DNA of 11,186 bases, taken from NCBI GenBank assembly GCA_030150085.1, contig JASLGJ010000063.1, positions 1 to 11,186 on the forward strand. The letters are read 5' to 3'. The translations under genes were made by a program, and so were the position numbers. A model generated the notes under the pieces. It saw nothing but the letters and a program-made list of their open reading frames with translations. It had not been told where the DNA came from and did no database searches. The stretch comes from Candidatus Elarobacter sp. (GTDB lineage: Bacteria; Vulcanimicrobiota; Vulcanimicrobiia; Vulcanimicrobiales; Vulcanimicrobiaceae). Positions 1 to 7,351 of the stretch are shown piece after piece; the first letter of the stretch is position 1; each line of letters starts with the position of its first letter.

Positions 1-1
1 G

Positions 2-172
2 CGCCTGGCCGCCGACCTCGCGCGGGCGGTCCACGACATCACCGCGGCCGACCACCCGGGCCGGATGCCGCGCCGCTCGCCGGGCGCACCCCGCGCGACC
101 GGCGCGCTCGGCCTGCCGGACCTCGACATCGATTTGCCGGACCTCGACCTGGACGGTCTGCTCGCGCCTTAG
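2..172 (+). CDS. 3' end of an unrecognised protein with acidic C-terminal heptads
   Basis: The frame is open from the left edge to a TAG at 170-172, giving 56 visible residues. I do not recognise the family. The first visible part (RLAADLARAVHDI) looks helical. It is followed by a Pro/Arg/Gly-rich stretch and then an acidic tail with two tandem heptads, LPDLDID and LPDLDLD, before the final GLLAP. Reading frame and codon use match the neighbours (GC-rich third positions). The stop lies 118 bp before the RND transporter start, on the same strand, so co-transcription is possible. A membrane-fusion protein or outer-membrane channel would be the usual RND partner, but nothing in this tail supports either. 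The start and most of the gene lie outside the window. Confidence 0.55.
   Translation, partial: RLAADLARAVHDITAADHPGRMPRRSPGAPRATGALGLPDLDIDLPDLDLDGLLAP
113..154 (+). repeat. 21-bp tandem duplication encoding acidic heptads
   Basis: Two adjacent 21-bp units (113-133 and 134-154) match at 17 of 21 bases and encode LPDLDID and LPDLDLD. Most of the differences keep the Leu/Ile-Asp pattern, so this is a coding repeat within the C-terminus of the left-edge gene. Confidence 0.7.
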
Positions 173-180
173 CCGGGGTA

Positions 181-279
181 GGAGGGGACGAGACTCGCGG
201 CGGCGCCCGCCTGGAGCGCCAATCCCTTGAGCGCCATCTCAGGAAGAACGCCGACACTGAGCCGAGCCTCGTCCCCGCC
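181..279. promoter_or_regulatory. Long-range inverted repeat in the leader of the RND gene
   Basis: The arms at 181-197 (ggaggggacgagactcg) and 263-279 (cgagcctcgtccccgcc) can form 15 Watson-Crick pairs out of 17, with mismatches at 183/277 and 193/267, enclosing 65 nt. The right arm ends directly before the GGAG ribosome-binding site at 280-283. The arms are long for chance even in GC-rich DNA. It could be a leader stem that limits ribosome access, a transcript end for the upstream gene (no T-tract follows), or an operator. The role is inferred; the pairing is visible. Confidence 0.5.
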
Positions 280-283
280 GGAG
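280..283 (+). promoter_or_regulatory. Ribosome-binding site (GGAG) for the RND gene
   Basis: GGAG lies 7 nt before the TTG at 291. A TGA in the same frame at 258-260 and the absence of any other NTG codon between it and 291 make this TTG the only reasonable start. Confidence 0.7.
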
Positions 284-290
284 CAACCGT

Positions 291-3200
291 TTGTCGATCG
301 CCGATTTCGCAGTCACCCGTCGCGTCACCGTCGCCATGCTGGCCTGCGCCATCGTGGTGCTCGGGCTGTTCGCGATCCCGCGCCTGCCGGTTGCCCTGCT
401 GCCCTCGTTCCAGCCGCCGGTCGTCTCGGTCACCGTCAACTACGGCAACGTCTCGCCCGAGACGATGGAGTCGACCGTCACCCGCCCGATCGAGAACGCG
501 GTCAGCCGCGTCTCGGGCATCGACTACCTGCAGTCGGACTCCTACCAGGGCCAGAGCAGCGTGCGCGCGGTGTTCAAGTTCGGGACCGACATCAACGTCG
601 CCGCGACCGACATCCAGCAGCAGGTCGCGCGCGCGTCCAACCAGCTCCCCAACGATCCCAACCTGCAGCAGCCGCAGATCGTCAAGGCCGACCCCAACTC
701 GCTCCCGGTCGTGCGCCTCTCGGTGACCGATCCCACCCGGCCGCAGCGCGACCTCTACGACCTGTTCAACAACCAGCTGGCCGACGAGTTCGCCGGCGTG
801 TCGGGCGTGGGCTCGGTCAGCGTGTTCGGCGGCGCGCAGCGCGCGATCATGGTCCAGCCCAACGAGAGCGTGCTGTCCGGCTACGGGCTGGACTCCAACG
901 CGATCGTCACCAAGATCAAGAACGAGAACGTCGACGCGCCGGCCGGGCTGCTCGCGATCGGCCCCAAAGAGTTCACCATCCGCGCCAACGCGCTCTACCA
1001 GAACGCCGACCAGGTCGCCAACACCGTCCTGACGGTCAAGAACGGCGCCCCGATCTACATCCGCGACGTGGCCCAGGTCTCCGACAGCATCGAGGAGATC
1101 CGCACCTTCGCCCGGCTGGACGGCGTGCCGTCGATCGCGCTGGCGGTCACCGCCCAGCCCGACGCCAACGTGATCGCGGTCTCGCAGGGCGTCTACGCCA
1201 AGATCGCCGACTTCCAGAAGCGCTACCCCTCGATGCACTTCGGGGTCGTGTTCGACCAGCAGGGCTTCATCAGCTCGGCCGTCACCGCGCTCGAGCACAC
1301 CGCGCTCTACGGCGCGATCCTGGCGATCCTGATCATCCTGCTGTTCCTGCACTCGCTGCGCTCGACCCTGATCGTCGCGGTCTCGCTCCCGATCTCGGTG
1401 CTGGGCACCTTCTTCGCGGCCTACATGCTGCACGAGTCGCTCAACATCATGACCCTGGGCGGCCTGGCGCTGGCGGTCGGCCTGATCGTCGACGACGCGG
1501 TCGTCGTGATCGAGAACATCTACCGCCACCTGGCCGACGGCGAGTCGCCGCGCGAGGCGGCCCGCAACGCCACCGCGCAGATCTTCAGCGCCGTGCTGGC
1601 CTCGACCATCACGGTCGTGACGGTGTTCGTCCCGCTGCTGCTGATCCCGGGCCTGCAGGGCCTGATCTTCGGCCCGTTCGCGATCGTCATCATCGTCGGC
1701 GTGGCGATCTCGCTGCTGGTCGCGACCACCACCGTCCCGATGCTCTCGAGCTTCATGCTCGACGCTCAGAGCGCCCACGGCTCCGACGCGGCCGCGAGCG
1801 GGCGCGGGTCCTGGTACCACCATTTCAGCGCCGGCTTCGACGGCCTCTACAAGCGCTTCGAGGGCGGCTACCGGCGCCTGCTCGGCGCGGCCGTCGACCG
1901 CCCGGCGGTCGTGTTCGGGATCGGCCTGGTGCTGCTCGTGCTGGCCGGGGTGGCGGTCAAGGCCGGCGTGGTCAAGACCGAGACCTTCCCGGCCTCCTCG
2001 TCGCGCTTCGTGCGGCTCAACCTGCGCACGCCTAACGGCACCTCGGTCGCCGTCACCAACCAGGTCGCGGGGCTGGTGGAGCAGGCCCTGCGCCAGGACG
2101 AACGGGTCGTCGACGTCTCGGACTCGGTCGGCTCGGGCTTCGGCGGCGGCAGCAGCCGCATCATCACCAACCAGGCCTCGATGGCGATCGCGCTCAAGCC
2201 CGAGGTGGTCGGCGCCAAGGCCGACGCGTTCGTCAACGAGTGGTCGCAGCGCCTGGGCGGGCGGCCCGGGCGGCGCGGCAACGCGCCCAGCGCCGCGCAG
2301 CAGCAGGCCGCGGCGGCGCGCTACACCCCCGAGCAGCGCGCGACGTTCCGCAAGCTGCGCAGCGCCCTGATCGGCTCGCAGGCGTCGGTCAGCAGCATCG
2401 ACATCGTGCAGCAGGTCGTCAGCCAGGGCTCCGACGCGCTGGCGATCCAGATCTACGGCCCCGACGTCAACGAGCTCTACAAGCTGGCCCAGGGCGTGAT
2501 CCCGCAGCTGGCCCAGATCCCCGGCGTGATCCGGCCCGACACCAACATCACGCCCAGCCAGCCCGAGGTCGACGTGACCGTCGACCGCCGCGTCGCGGCC
2601 CAGCTCGGGCTCTCGACGGGCGACATCGCGACGATCATCTCGACCGCGACGACCGGCACCATCGCCTCCTACTGGCAGACCAACGGCACGCAGTACCCGA
2701 TCCTGGTGCAGTACCCGCCCTCGCAGCGGCGCACGCTGGCCTCGCTCAACCAGCTCCAGATCATGCCCAACCCGGCCCAGACCGCGGTGACCACGTCGGT
2801 CGGCGGGTCGGCGCTCAACGCGCCCTCGTCGCAGTCCCTCACCACCGTGCCGCTCTCGGGCGTGGCGAAGATCGCGATCGGCCAGGGGCCCTCGCAGATC
2901 TCGCGCCAGAACAAGCAGCGCCGGATCGACGTCACCGCGCCGATCGTCGGCGCGGCCCTGGGCGACGTGGTGCAGCAGGCTCAGGACATCATGCAGAGCT
3001 ACGAGCTGCCCTCGGGCTACCGCTGGCAGTTCGGCCCCGCGATCACCCAGAACAACGACACCTTCGGCGCCCTGACGCTGGTCGTGATCCTGGCCATCGC
3101 GCTGATCTACATGCTGCTGGCCTCGCAGTTCGAGTCGTTCCTCGACCCGCTGGTCATCATGATGTCGGTGCCCTTCGCGCTGATCGGCATCGTGGCGTCG

Positions 3201-3641
3201 CTCTGGCTGACCCACCGCGCGTTCGGCCTGACCGCCTTCATCGGCTCGCTGATGCTGGTCGGCATCGCGGTCAAGAACGCGATCCTGGTGGTGGAGTTCA
3301 CCAAGCAGCTCCGCCGCGACGAGGGCTTGAGCCCGCGCGAGGCGCTGATGCAGGCCGGCCCGATGCGCCTGCGCCCGATCCTGATGACGACGCTGGCGAC
3401 GCTGGGCGGCATGCTCCCGATCGCGCTGGGCATCGAGGCCGGCTCGGAGACGCAGGCCCCGCTCGGCACGGTCGTCATCGGCGGCCTGATCACCTCGACC
3501 ATGCTCTCGCTGATCGTGGTGCCGACGCTCTACCTCCTGGTCGCCAAGTACGTCGAGCCGCGCTTCGCGCCCAAGCCGCCGTCCTTCCGCCCGCCCCGCC
3601 GCACGACGGTCGAGCCGGTGGCCGAACCGACGACGGTCTGA
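291..3641 (+). CDS. RND efflux transporter permease, HAE1 (AcrB-like) type
   Basis: Predicted proton-driven inner-membrane pump of 1116 aa that would export hydrophobic or amphiphilic compounds through a periplasmic adaptor and an outer-membrane channel. The full RND plan is visible: TM1 near residues 13-31, a first large periplasmic region, TM2-6 near 335-490, TM7 near 538-556, a second periplasmic region, and TM8-12 from about 925 to 1080. GLIVDDAVVVIEN carries D401 and D402, matching the AcrB proton-relay Asp pair (D407/D408). GIAVKNAILVVEF carries K995, matching AcrB K940. Length is slightly above AcrB (1049 aa), partly from an Ala/Gln-rich insert near 652-690 and a Pro-rich tail. The start is TTG, set by GGAG 7 nt upstream and an in-frame stop at 258. 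No adaptor or channel gene follows, so its partners lie to the left or elsewhere. The exported substrate cannot be told from sequence. Confidence 0.96.
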   Translation: MSIADFAVTRRVTVAMLACAIVVLGLFAIPRLPVALLPSFQPPVVSVTVNYGNVSPETMESTVTRPIENAVSRVSGIDYLQSDSYQGQSSVRAVFKFGTDINVAATDIQQQVARASNQLPNDPNLQQPQIVKADPNSLPVVRLSVTDPTRPQRDLYDLFNNQLADEFAGVSGVGSVSVFGGAQRAIMVQPNESVLSGYGLDSNAIVTKIKNENVDAPAGLLAIGPKEFTIRANALYQNADQVANTVLTVKNGAPIYIRDVAQVSDSIEEIRTFARLDGVPSIALAVTAQPDANVIAVSQGVYAKIADFQKRYPSMHFGVVFDQQGFISSAVTALEHTALYGAILAILIILLFLHSLRSTLIVAVSLPISVLGTFFAAYMLHESLNIMTLGGLALAVGLIVDDAVVVIENIYRHLADGESPREAARNATAQIFSAVLASTITVVTVFVPLLLIPGLQGLIFGPFAIVIIVGVAISLLVATTTVPMLSSFMLDAQSAHGSDAAASGRGSWYHHFSAGFDGLYKRFEGGYRRLLGAAVDRPAVVFGIGLVLLVLAGVAVKAGVVKTETFPASSSRFVRLNLRTPNGTSVAVTNQVAGLVEQALRQDERVVDVSDSVGSGFGGGSSRIITNQASMAIALKPEVVGAKADAFVNEWSQRLGGRPGRRGNAPSAAQQQAAAARYTPEQRATFRKLRSALIGSQASVSSIDIVQQVVSQGSDALAIQIYGPDVNELYKLAQGVIPQLAQIPGVIRPDTNITPSQPEVDVTVDRRVAAQLGLSTGDIATIISTATTGTIASYWQTNGTQYPILVQYPPSQRRTLASLNQLQIMPNPAQTAVTTSVGGSALNAPSSQSLTTVPLSGVAKIAIGQGPSQISRQNKQRRIDVTAPIVGAALGDVVQQAQDIMQSYELPSGYRWQFGPAITQNNDTFGALTLVVILAIALIYMLLASQFESFLDPLVIMMSVPFALIGIVASLWLTHRAFGLTAFIGSLMLVGIAVKNAILVVEFTKQLRRDEGLSPREALMQAGPMRLRPILMTTLATLGGMLPIALGIEAGSETQAPLGTVVIGGLITSTMLSLIVVPTLYLLVAKYVEPRFAPKPPSFRPPRRTTVEPVAEPTTV

Positions 3642-3697
3642 GCGGCCCGGCGCCCGGCAGGGAATCGGCCCCCCGCCGAGGAGCTTGTCGCTCTCCC

Positions 3698-3728
3698 GCG
3701 GGCCGGCCGCACCAGCGCGCCGGCCCGC
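3698..3728. promoter_or_regulatory. GC-rich hairpin between the RND and S53 genes
   Basis: Ten uninterrupted base pairs form between 3698-3707 (gcgggccggc) and 3719-3728 (gccggcccgc), around an 11-nt loop. No T-run follows, so it is not a classic intrinsic terminator. It lies 24 nt before the GTG of the next gene and could be a transcript end or a leader stem. Such stems are not rare at this GC content. Confidence 0.35.
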
Positions 3729-3741
3729 CGTCGACAGCTCC

Positions 3742-3746
3742 GAGGT
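3742..3746 (+). promoter_or_regulatory. Ribosome-binding site (GAGGT) for the S53 lipoprotein
   Basis: GAGGT lies 5 nt before the GTG at 3752. It decides the start, because this GTG places a basic residue, a hydrophobic stretch and a lipobox right at the N-terminus. Confidence 0.6.
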
Positions 3747-3751
3747 GTTGG

Positions 3752-4903
3752 GTGAACCTTCGCACGACCGGCGCGCTCGCCCTGAGCGCGCTTCTCCTTT
3801 CCGCCTGCGGCGGCGCGAACGCCGTCGTACCCGCCGCGAGCGGCGCGCGCGCCCCGTCCGCCCGGCCGGCCTGCGGCCCGGCCGCCCCGAACGAGGCCCG
3901 CTGCACGGCGTACGTGCTGTCCGCACCGGGCCGCGCCGTCCTCGGCGTTCGGACCGCCGCGCTGCCGGCCGGCTACGGCCCGGCCGACCTCCAGTCCGCC
4001 TACGGCCTGACCGGCGCGACCGGCGGCAAGGGCAAGACGGTCGCGATCGTCGTGGCCTACAACGATCCCAACGCGGCCGCCGACCTGGCGGTCTACCGCA
4101 GCACGTACGGCTTGGCGGCCTGCACCGTCGCGACCGGCTGCCTGAAGATCGTCAACCAGTCCGGCGGGAGCTCGCTGCCGAGCAACAACGCGAGCTGGGG
4201 CCAGGAGATCTCGCTGGCGCTGGACATGGTCTCGGCGAACTGCCCGAAGTGCTCGATCCTGCTGGTCGAGGCGACCTCGGCGACGACTGCCAACTTGGCG
4301 ACGGCGGTGAACACTGCCGCGAGCCTGGGCGCGGTGGCGATCTCCAACCCCTACAGCGGCTCGGAGTCCAGCAGCGAGCTGACCTACGCCGCTTCGTACA
4401 GCCATGCCGGCGTCGCGATCACCGCCTCCAGCGGCGACAGCGGGTTCGGGGCCGAGGTGCCGGCCGCGTACGCGACCGTCGTGGCGGTGGGCGGCACGAC
4501 GCTCAGCCGGGCGCCCGGCACGACCCGCGGCTGGACCGAGACGGGGCTGCCCGGCGGCGGCTGCAGCTCGTACGTCGCCAAGCCCGCGTTCCAGACCGAT
4601 CCCTACTGCGGCACGAAGCGGATCGACAACGACGTCGCCTACGTCGCCGATTCCAACACCGGCGTCGCGGTCTACGACAGCTACGGGTCGGGCGGCTGGC
4701 TGGTCTTCAGCGGCACCAGCGTCGGCGCGTCGGCCATCGCGGCGATCTACGGCCTCTCGGGCGACACGACCGGCGCCCCGGGCACGCTCTACAGCCGGGC
4801 CGCCCTGCTCAACCACATCCCGTGCGTCTCGGGCTCGGCCTGCTACGGCACCTACGACCCGGCGACCGGCAACGGCACGCCCAACGGGACGGGCGCATTC
4901 TGA
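3752..4903 (+). CDS. Sedolisin-like (S53) peptidase-family lipoprotein, catalytic Asp apparently replaced
   Basis: A 383-aa exported protein. The N-terminus has a lipobox, L16-S17-A18-C19, after a short hydrophobic segment, so it should be acylated at C19 and membrane-anchored. Family marks are GYGPADLQSAYGL near 70, SSGDSGFG with the oxyanion Asp D229, SGTS with nucleophile S323, and a C-terminal DPATGNGTPNG resembling the S53 calcium-site region. The general-acid/base motif of S53 enzymes is E-x-x-x-D. Here E152 is present, but the expected Asp four residues on is A156 (QEISLALDM); D158 is two residues later. The Pro usually found after GTSxxS is also absent (SGTSVGAS). There is no large activation prodomain, as I recall for the short bacterial branch of this family. 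It may be a weak or inactive peptidase, or a binding protein on this fold. The GTG start is supported by GAGGT 5 nt upstream. Family call fairly firm, activity doubtful. Confidence 0.85.
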   Translation: MNLRTTGALALSALLLSACGGANAVVPAASGARAPSARPACGPAAPNEARCTAYVLSAPGRAVLGVRTAALPAGYGPADLQSAYGLTGATGGKGKTVAIVVAYNDPNAAADLAVYRSTYGLAACTVATGCLKIVNQSGGSSLPSNNASWGQEISLALDMVSANCPKCSILLVEATSATTANLATAVNTAASLGAVAISNPYSGSESSSELTYAASYSHAGVAITASSGDSGFGAEVPAAYATVVAVGGTTLSRAPGTTRGWTETGLPGGGCSSYVAKPAFQTDPYCGTKRIDNDVAYVADSNTGVAVYDSYGSGGWLVFSGTSVGASAIAAIYGLSGDTTGAPGTLYSRAALLNHIPCVSGSACYGTYDPATGNGTPNGTGAF

Positions 4904-4910
4904 TCCCCGC

Positions 4911-4951
4911 GCCCGCCCGCCGGTCGGCCATGTGGCCAACGGAGGGCGGGC
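4911..4951. promoter_or_regulatory. Long hairpin A after the S53 gene
   Basis: Pairs 4911-4918 with 4944-4951 (gcccgccc/gggcgggc), then 4920-4922 with 4940-4942, and 4924-4929 with 4934-4939. That is 16 Watson-Crick pairs in all, with two mismatches, one bulge and a 4-nt loop. It starts 7 nt after the S53 stop. No T-tract follows. It may be the S53 transcript end or an upstream leader stem for the ATP-grasp operon. It shares 4944-4951 with hairpin B, so the two cannot form at once. Confidence 0.5.
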
Positions 4952-4971
4952 TTCGGGGCGGAAGCTCGCCC
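4944..4971. promoter_or_regulatory. Hairpin B before the ATP-grasp start, competing with hairpin A
   Basis: Eleven consecutive pairs join 4944-4954 to 4961-4971 (one G-U at 4949/4966) around a 6-nt loop. It would bury 4961-4964, part of the only purine-rich ribosome-binding candidate (GGAAG, 4960-4964) before the ATG at 4977. The overlap with hairpin A gives an either/or geometry like that of attenuators and translational switches. That reading is inference. Confidence 0.45.
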
Positions 4972-4976
4972 TCCGC

Positions 4977-6416
4977 ATGCGTTCGCTGATCGACCGCTAC
5001 GCGCCGGCCGCGGCGTTCGACGAGTTCGCCTTCCCCGACGGCACGCCGCGCCCGCACTACGAGGGTCTGGCCCGCACCCTGGCCGCGATCCCCTGGGCCG
5101 ACGTGCGGCACCGCATCAGCACCGTCAACGGCGTGCTGCTGCACCGCGGCGTGACCTTCACCGTCTACGCCGACGCGCGCGGGACCGAGCGCATCCTGCC
5201 CTTCGACCTGATCCCGCGCATCGTGCCGGGCGCGGAGTGGGACCGCGTCGCGCGCGGGGTGGCGCAGCGGGTGCGCGCGCTCAACGCCTTCCTGGGCGAC
5301 GTGTACGGCGAGGGCAAGGCGCTGCGCGACGGGATCGTGCCGCGCGAGCTGATCTGGTCGTCGCCCCACTACGAGCGCGAGGCGATCGGGGTGCGCCCGC
5401 CGCGCGGCGTCTACGTGCACGTCTCGGGGATCGACCTGGTGCGCGACCGCGACGGCGAGTACCTGGTGCTGGAGGACAACCTGCGCACGCCCTCGGGCAT
5501 CTCGTACGTGCTCGAGAACCGCGACGCGCTGCGGCGCCAGTTCCCGCGCCTGTTCGAGCACTACGACCCGCGCCCGGTCGACGACTACCCGCGCCGCCTG
5601 CTCGCCACCCTGGTCGCCTCGGCCCCGCCCGCCGCGAGCGAGCCGACGGTCGTCATCCTCACCCCCGGCGTCTACAACAGCGCCTACTTCGAGCACACCC
5701 TGCTGGCGCGCCGGATGGGCGTCGAGCTGGTCGAGGGCTCGGACCTGCTGGTGCGCGACAACGTGGTGTACCTGCGCACCACGCGCGGCCTGCAGCGGGT
5801 GGACGTGATCTACCGCCGGGTCGACGACGGCTTCATCGACCCGCTCTACTTCCGGCCCGACTCGAGCCTGGGCGTGGTGGGCCTGTTCGACGCCTACCGG
5901 GCCGGCAACGTCACGCTCGCCAACGCGGTCGGCACCGGCGTCGCCGACGACAAGGCGGTCTACCCGTACGTCCCGGCGTTCATCGAGTACTACCTGGGCG
6001 AGGAGCCGATCTTGCGCAACGTGCCGACCTACGACTGCAGCGACGCCGCGCAGCGCTCGCACGTGCTGGCCAACCTCGAGCGGCTGGTGGTCAAGATGAC
6101 GGGCGCCTCGGGCGGCTACGGGATGCTGATCGGGCCGGCCAGCACCGCCGCCGAGCGGGAGCGCTTCGCGGCCGCGATCCAGGCCGCGCCGCGCGACTTC
6201 ATCGCCCAGCCGGTGGTCGCGCTCTCGGCCCACCCGACGGTGGTCGAGGACGCGCTCGAGCCGCGCCACGTCGACCTGCGCCCGTTCGCGCTGTTCGCCG
6301 GCGACGAGGTCGCGGTGCCGCCCGCCGCGCTGACCCGGGTCGCGCTGACGCGCGGCTCGCTGGTGGTCAACAGCTCGCAGGGCGGCGGCTCCAAGGACAC
6401 CTGGGTGATCGACTGA
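4977..6416 (+). CDS. Circularly permuted ATP-grasp protein, type 2
   Basis: A 479-aa cytosolic enzyme of the CP-ATP-grasp type 2 family (once DUF404/DUF407). These are predicted ATP-dependent carboxylate-amine ligases that form a peptide or amide bond; the substrate is unknown. Conserved blocks appear in order: PRPHYEGLA near residue 25; VLEDNLRTPSGISYVLENR with E166, D167 and N168; PYVPAFIEYYLGEEPILRNV in the middle; VVKMTGASGGYGMLIGP with K373; and SLVVNSSQGGGSKDTWVI at the C-terminus. Length is normal for the family and nothing is truncated. The ATG at 4977 gives a family-like N-terminus. An in-frame GTG at 4932 is possible but sits inside hairpin A and would add an unlike extension. The ribosome-binding site is weak (GGAAG, 12 nt away). 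The stop overlaps the next ATG by one base (TGATG), which implies translational coupling with the alpha-E gene. Confidence 0.93.
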   Translation: MRSLIDRYAPAAAFDEFAFPDGTPRPHYEGLARTLAAIPWADVRHRISTVNGVLLHRGVTFTVYADARGTERILPFDLIPRIVPGAEWDRVARGVAQRVRALNAFLGDVYGEGKALRDGIVPRELIWSSPHYEREAIGVRPPRGVYVHVSGIDLVRDRDGEYLVLEDNLRTPSGISYVLENRDALRRQFPRLFEHYDPRPVDDYPRRLLATLVASAPPAASEPTVVILTPGVYNSAYFEHTLLARRMGVELVEGSDLLVRDNVVYLRTTRGLQRVDVIYRRVDDGFIDPLYFRPDSSLGVVGLFDAYRAGNVTLANAVGTGVADDKAVYPYVPAFIEYYLGEEPILRNVPTYDCSDAAQRSHVLANLERLVVKMTGASGGYGMLIGPASTAAERERFAAAIQAAPRDFIAQPVVALSAHPTVVEDALEPRHVDLRPFALFAGDEVAVPPAALTRVALTRGSLVVNSSQGGGSKDTWVID

Positions 6417-7351
6417 TGCTCAGCCGGGTCGCCGAGTCGCTGTTCTGGATCGCGCGCAACACCGAGCGCGCCGAGACGCTGGCGCGCCTGCTCGACGTCA
6501 CCGCGGCGGGCAGCGTCGACCGCGGCACGCACCACCGCGAGACGGTCGAGCGGCAGTGGGAGGCCGTCTACACGGTGGCCGGGATCGAGCCGCCCGAGCC
6601 CGGCCCGCGCGCGCAGGCCGCCGACGCGGTCGAGCGGATCGCCTTCGGCTCCGAGGACGAGCGGCGCTCGGTCTGCGCCTGCGTGCGCATCGCGCGCCGC
6701 AACGCGGTCGGGGTGCGCGCCGAGCTGACCACCGAGGTCTGGGAGTGCCTGAACGGGCTGTACCTGTTCGTCGAGGCGCAGTCGCCGCGCGCGCTCGGGC
6801 CCGACGGCGCGTCGTCGTTCCTGCGCAGCGTGCGCGACACGACCCAGGCCTTCGCCGGCATCTGCGACGCCACGCTCTCGCACGACGACGCCTGGGACTT
6901 CCTGGTCGCCGGGCGCTACCTGGAGCGAGCCTGGATGACGGCCCGCATCCTGAGCGCGCACGACGACGGCACGGACGGCGCGCACTCCTGGCAGCGCGTG
7001 CTCGAAGCGTGCTGCGCGAGCGAGCCGTTCGCCCGCGCGCGGCGGCAGTCGTCCGACCCGGCCGACGCGCTGGCCTTCCTGGCCCTGAGCGACGTGTTCC
7101 CGCGCTCGATCCGCTTCTGCGTGCGCGAGGTCGACCGCGCGCTGCACCGCATCTCGGGCACGGCCCCGGGCGCCTACGCCAACGAGGCGGAGCGCACCTC
7201 GGGGCGCATCTCAGCCGCGCTGGGCTACTACGGCGCGAACGAAGTCTCCGAGGACGGCGCGCGGGTCTTCGCCGGGCGCGCGCAGCGCTGGCTGGCCGAG
7301 ATCGGCGAGGCGATCACCGCGGCCTACTTCCCGCGCGTGCCGGTGGCCTGA
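6416..7351 (+). CDS. Alpha-E domain protein (DUF403)
   Basis: A 311-aa all-helical protein without signal peptide or membrane segment. The N-terminus, LSRVAESLFWIARNTERAE with E7, E17 and E20, is the hallmark of the alpha-E family. A second family block, GRYLERAWMTARIL, begins near residue 166 with E170, and RTSGRISAALGYYG lies near the C-terminus. Length is normal for a free-standing member. The biochemical role is unknown. The family is named for its conserved Glu residues and is found beside, or fused to, CP-ATP-grasp proteins, so it is thought to act with that ligase. The ATG at 6416 overlaps the preceding TGA, and its own TGA overlaps the next ATG at 7351, so all three genes should be made together. 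Confidence 0.93.
   Translation: MLSRVAESLFWIARNTERAETLARLLDVTAAGSVDRGTHHRETVERQWEAVYTVAGIEPPEPGPRAQAADAVERIAFGSEDERRSVCACVRIARRNAVGVRAELTTEVWECLNGLYLFVEAQSPRALGPDGASSFLRSVRDTTQAFAGICDATLSHDDAWDFLVAGRYLERAWMTARILSAHDDGTDGAHSWQRVLEACCASEPFARARRQSSDPADALAFLALSDVFPRSIRFCVREVDRALHRISGTAPGAYANEAERTSGRISAALGYYGANEVSEDGARVFAGRAQRWLAEIGEAITAAYFPRVPVA

Noticed and set aside
227..2035. Plus-strand 602-codon frame overlapping the RND gene
   Set aside because: Out of frame with the RND protein and made of Arg/Ala/Gly-rich sequence without any family motif.
2240..3751. Upstream extension of the S53 frame through the 3' half of the RND gene
   Set aside because: The extension overlaps the RND gene out of frame and is low complexity. 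The GTG at 3752 has a ribosome-binding site, signal sequence and lipobox.
39..3926. Open minus-strand frame of 1295 codons opposite the RND gene
   Set aside because: Its product is Arg/Asp/His/Gly-rich low-complexity sequence, as expected from the antisense of GC-rich coding DNA. The plus strand has a complete, well-conserved RND protein.
4404..4976. Upstream extension of the ATP-grasp frame into the S53 gene
   Set aside because: It overlaps S53 coding sequence out of frame and reads as Arg/Pro/Ser-rich filler. The family N-terminus begins at about 4977.
4809..6269. Minus-strand 486-codon frame opposite the ATP-grasp gene
   Set aside because: Antisense shadow: no domain, no ribosome-binding site, and a composition typical of reverse-complemented GC-rich genes.
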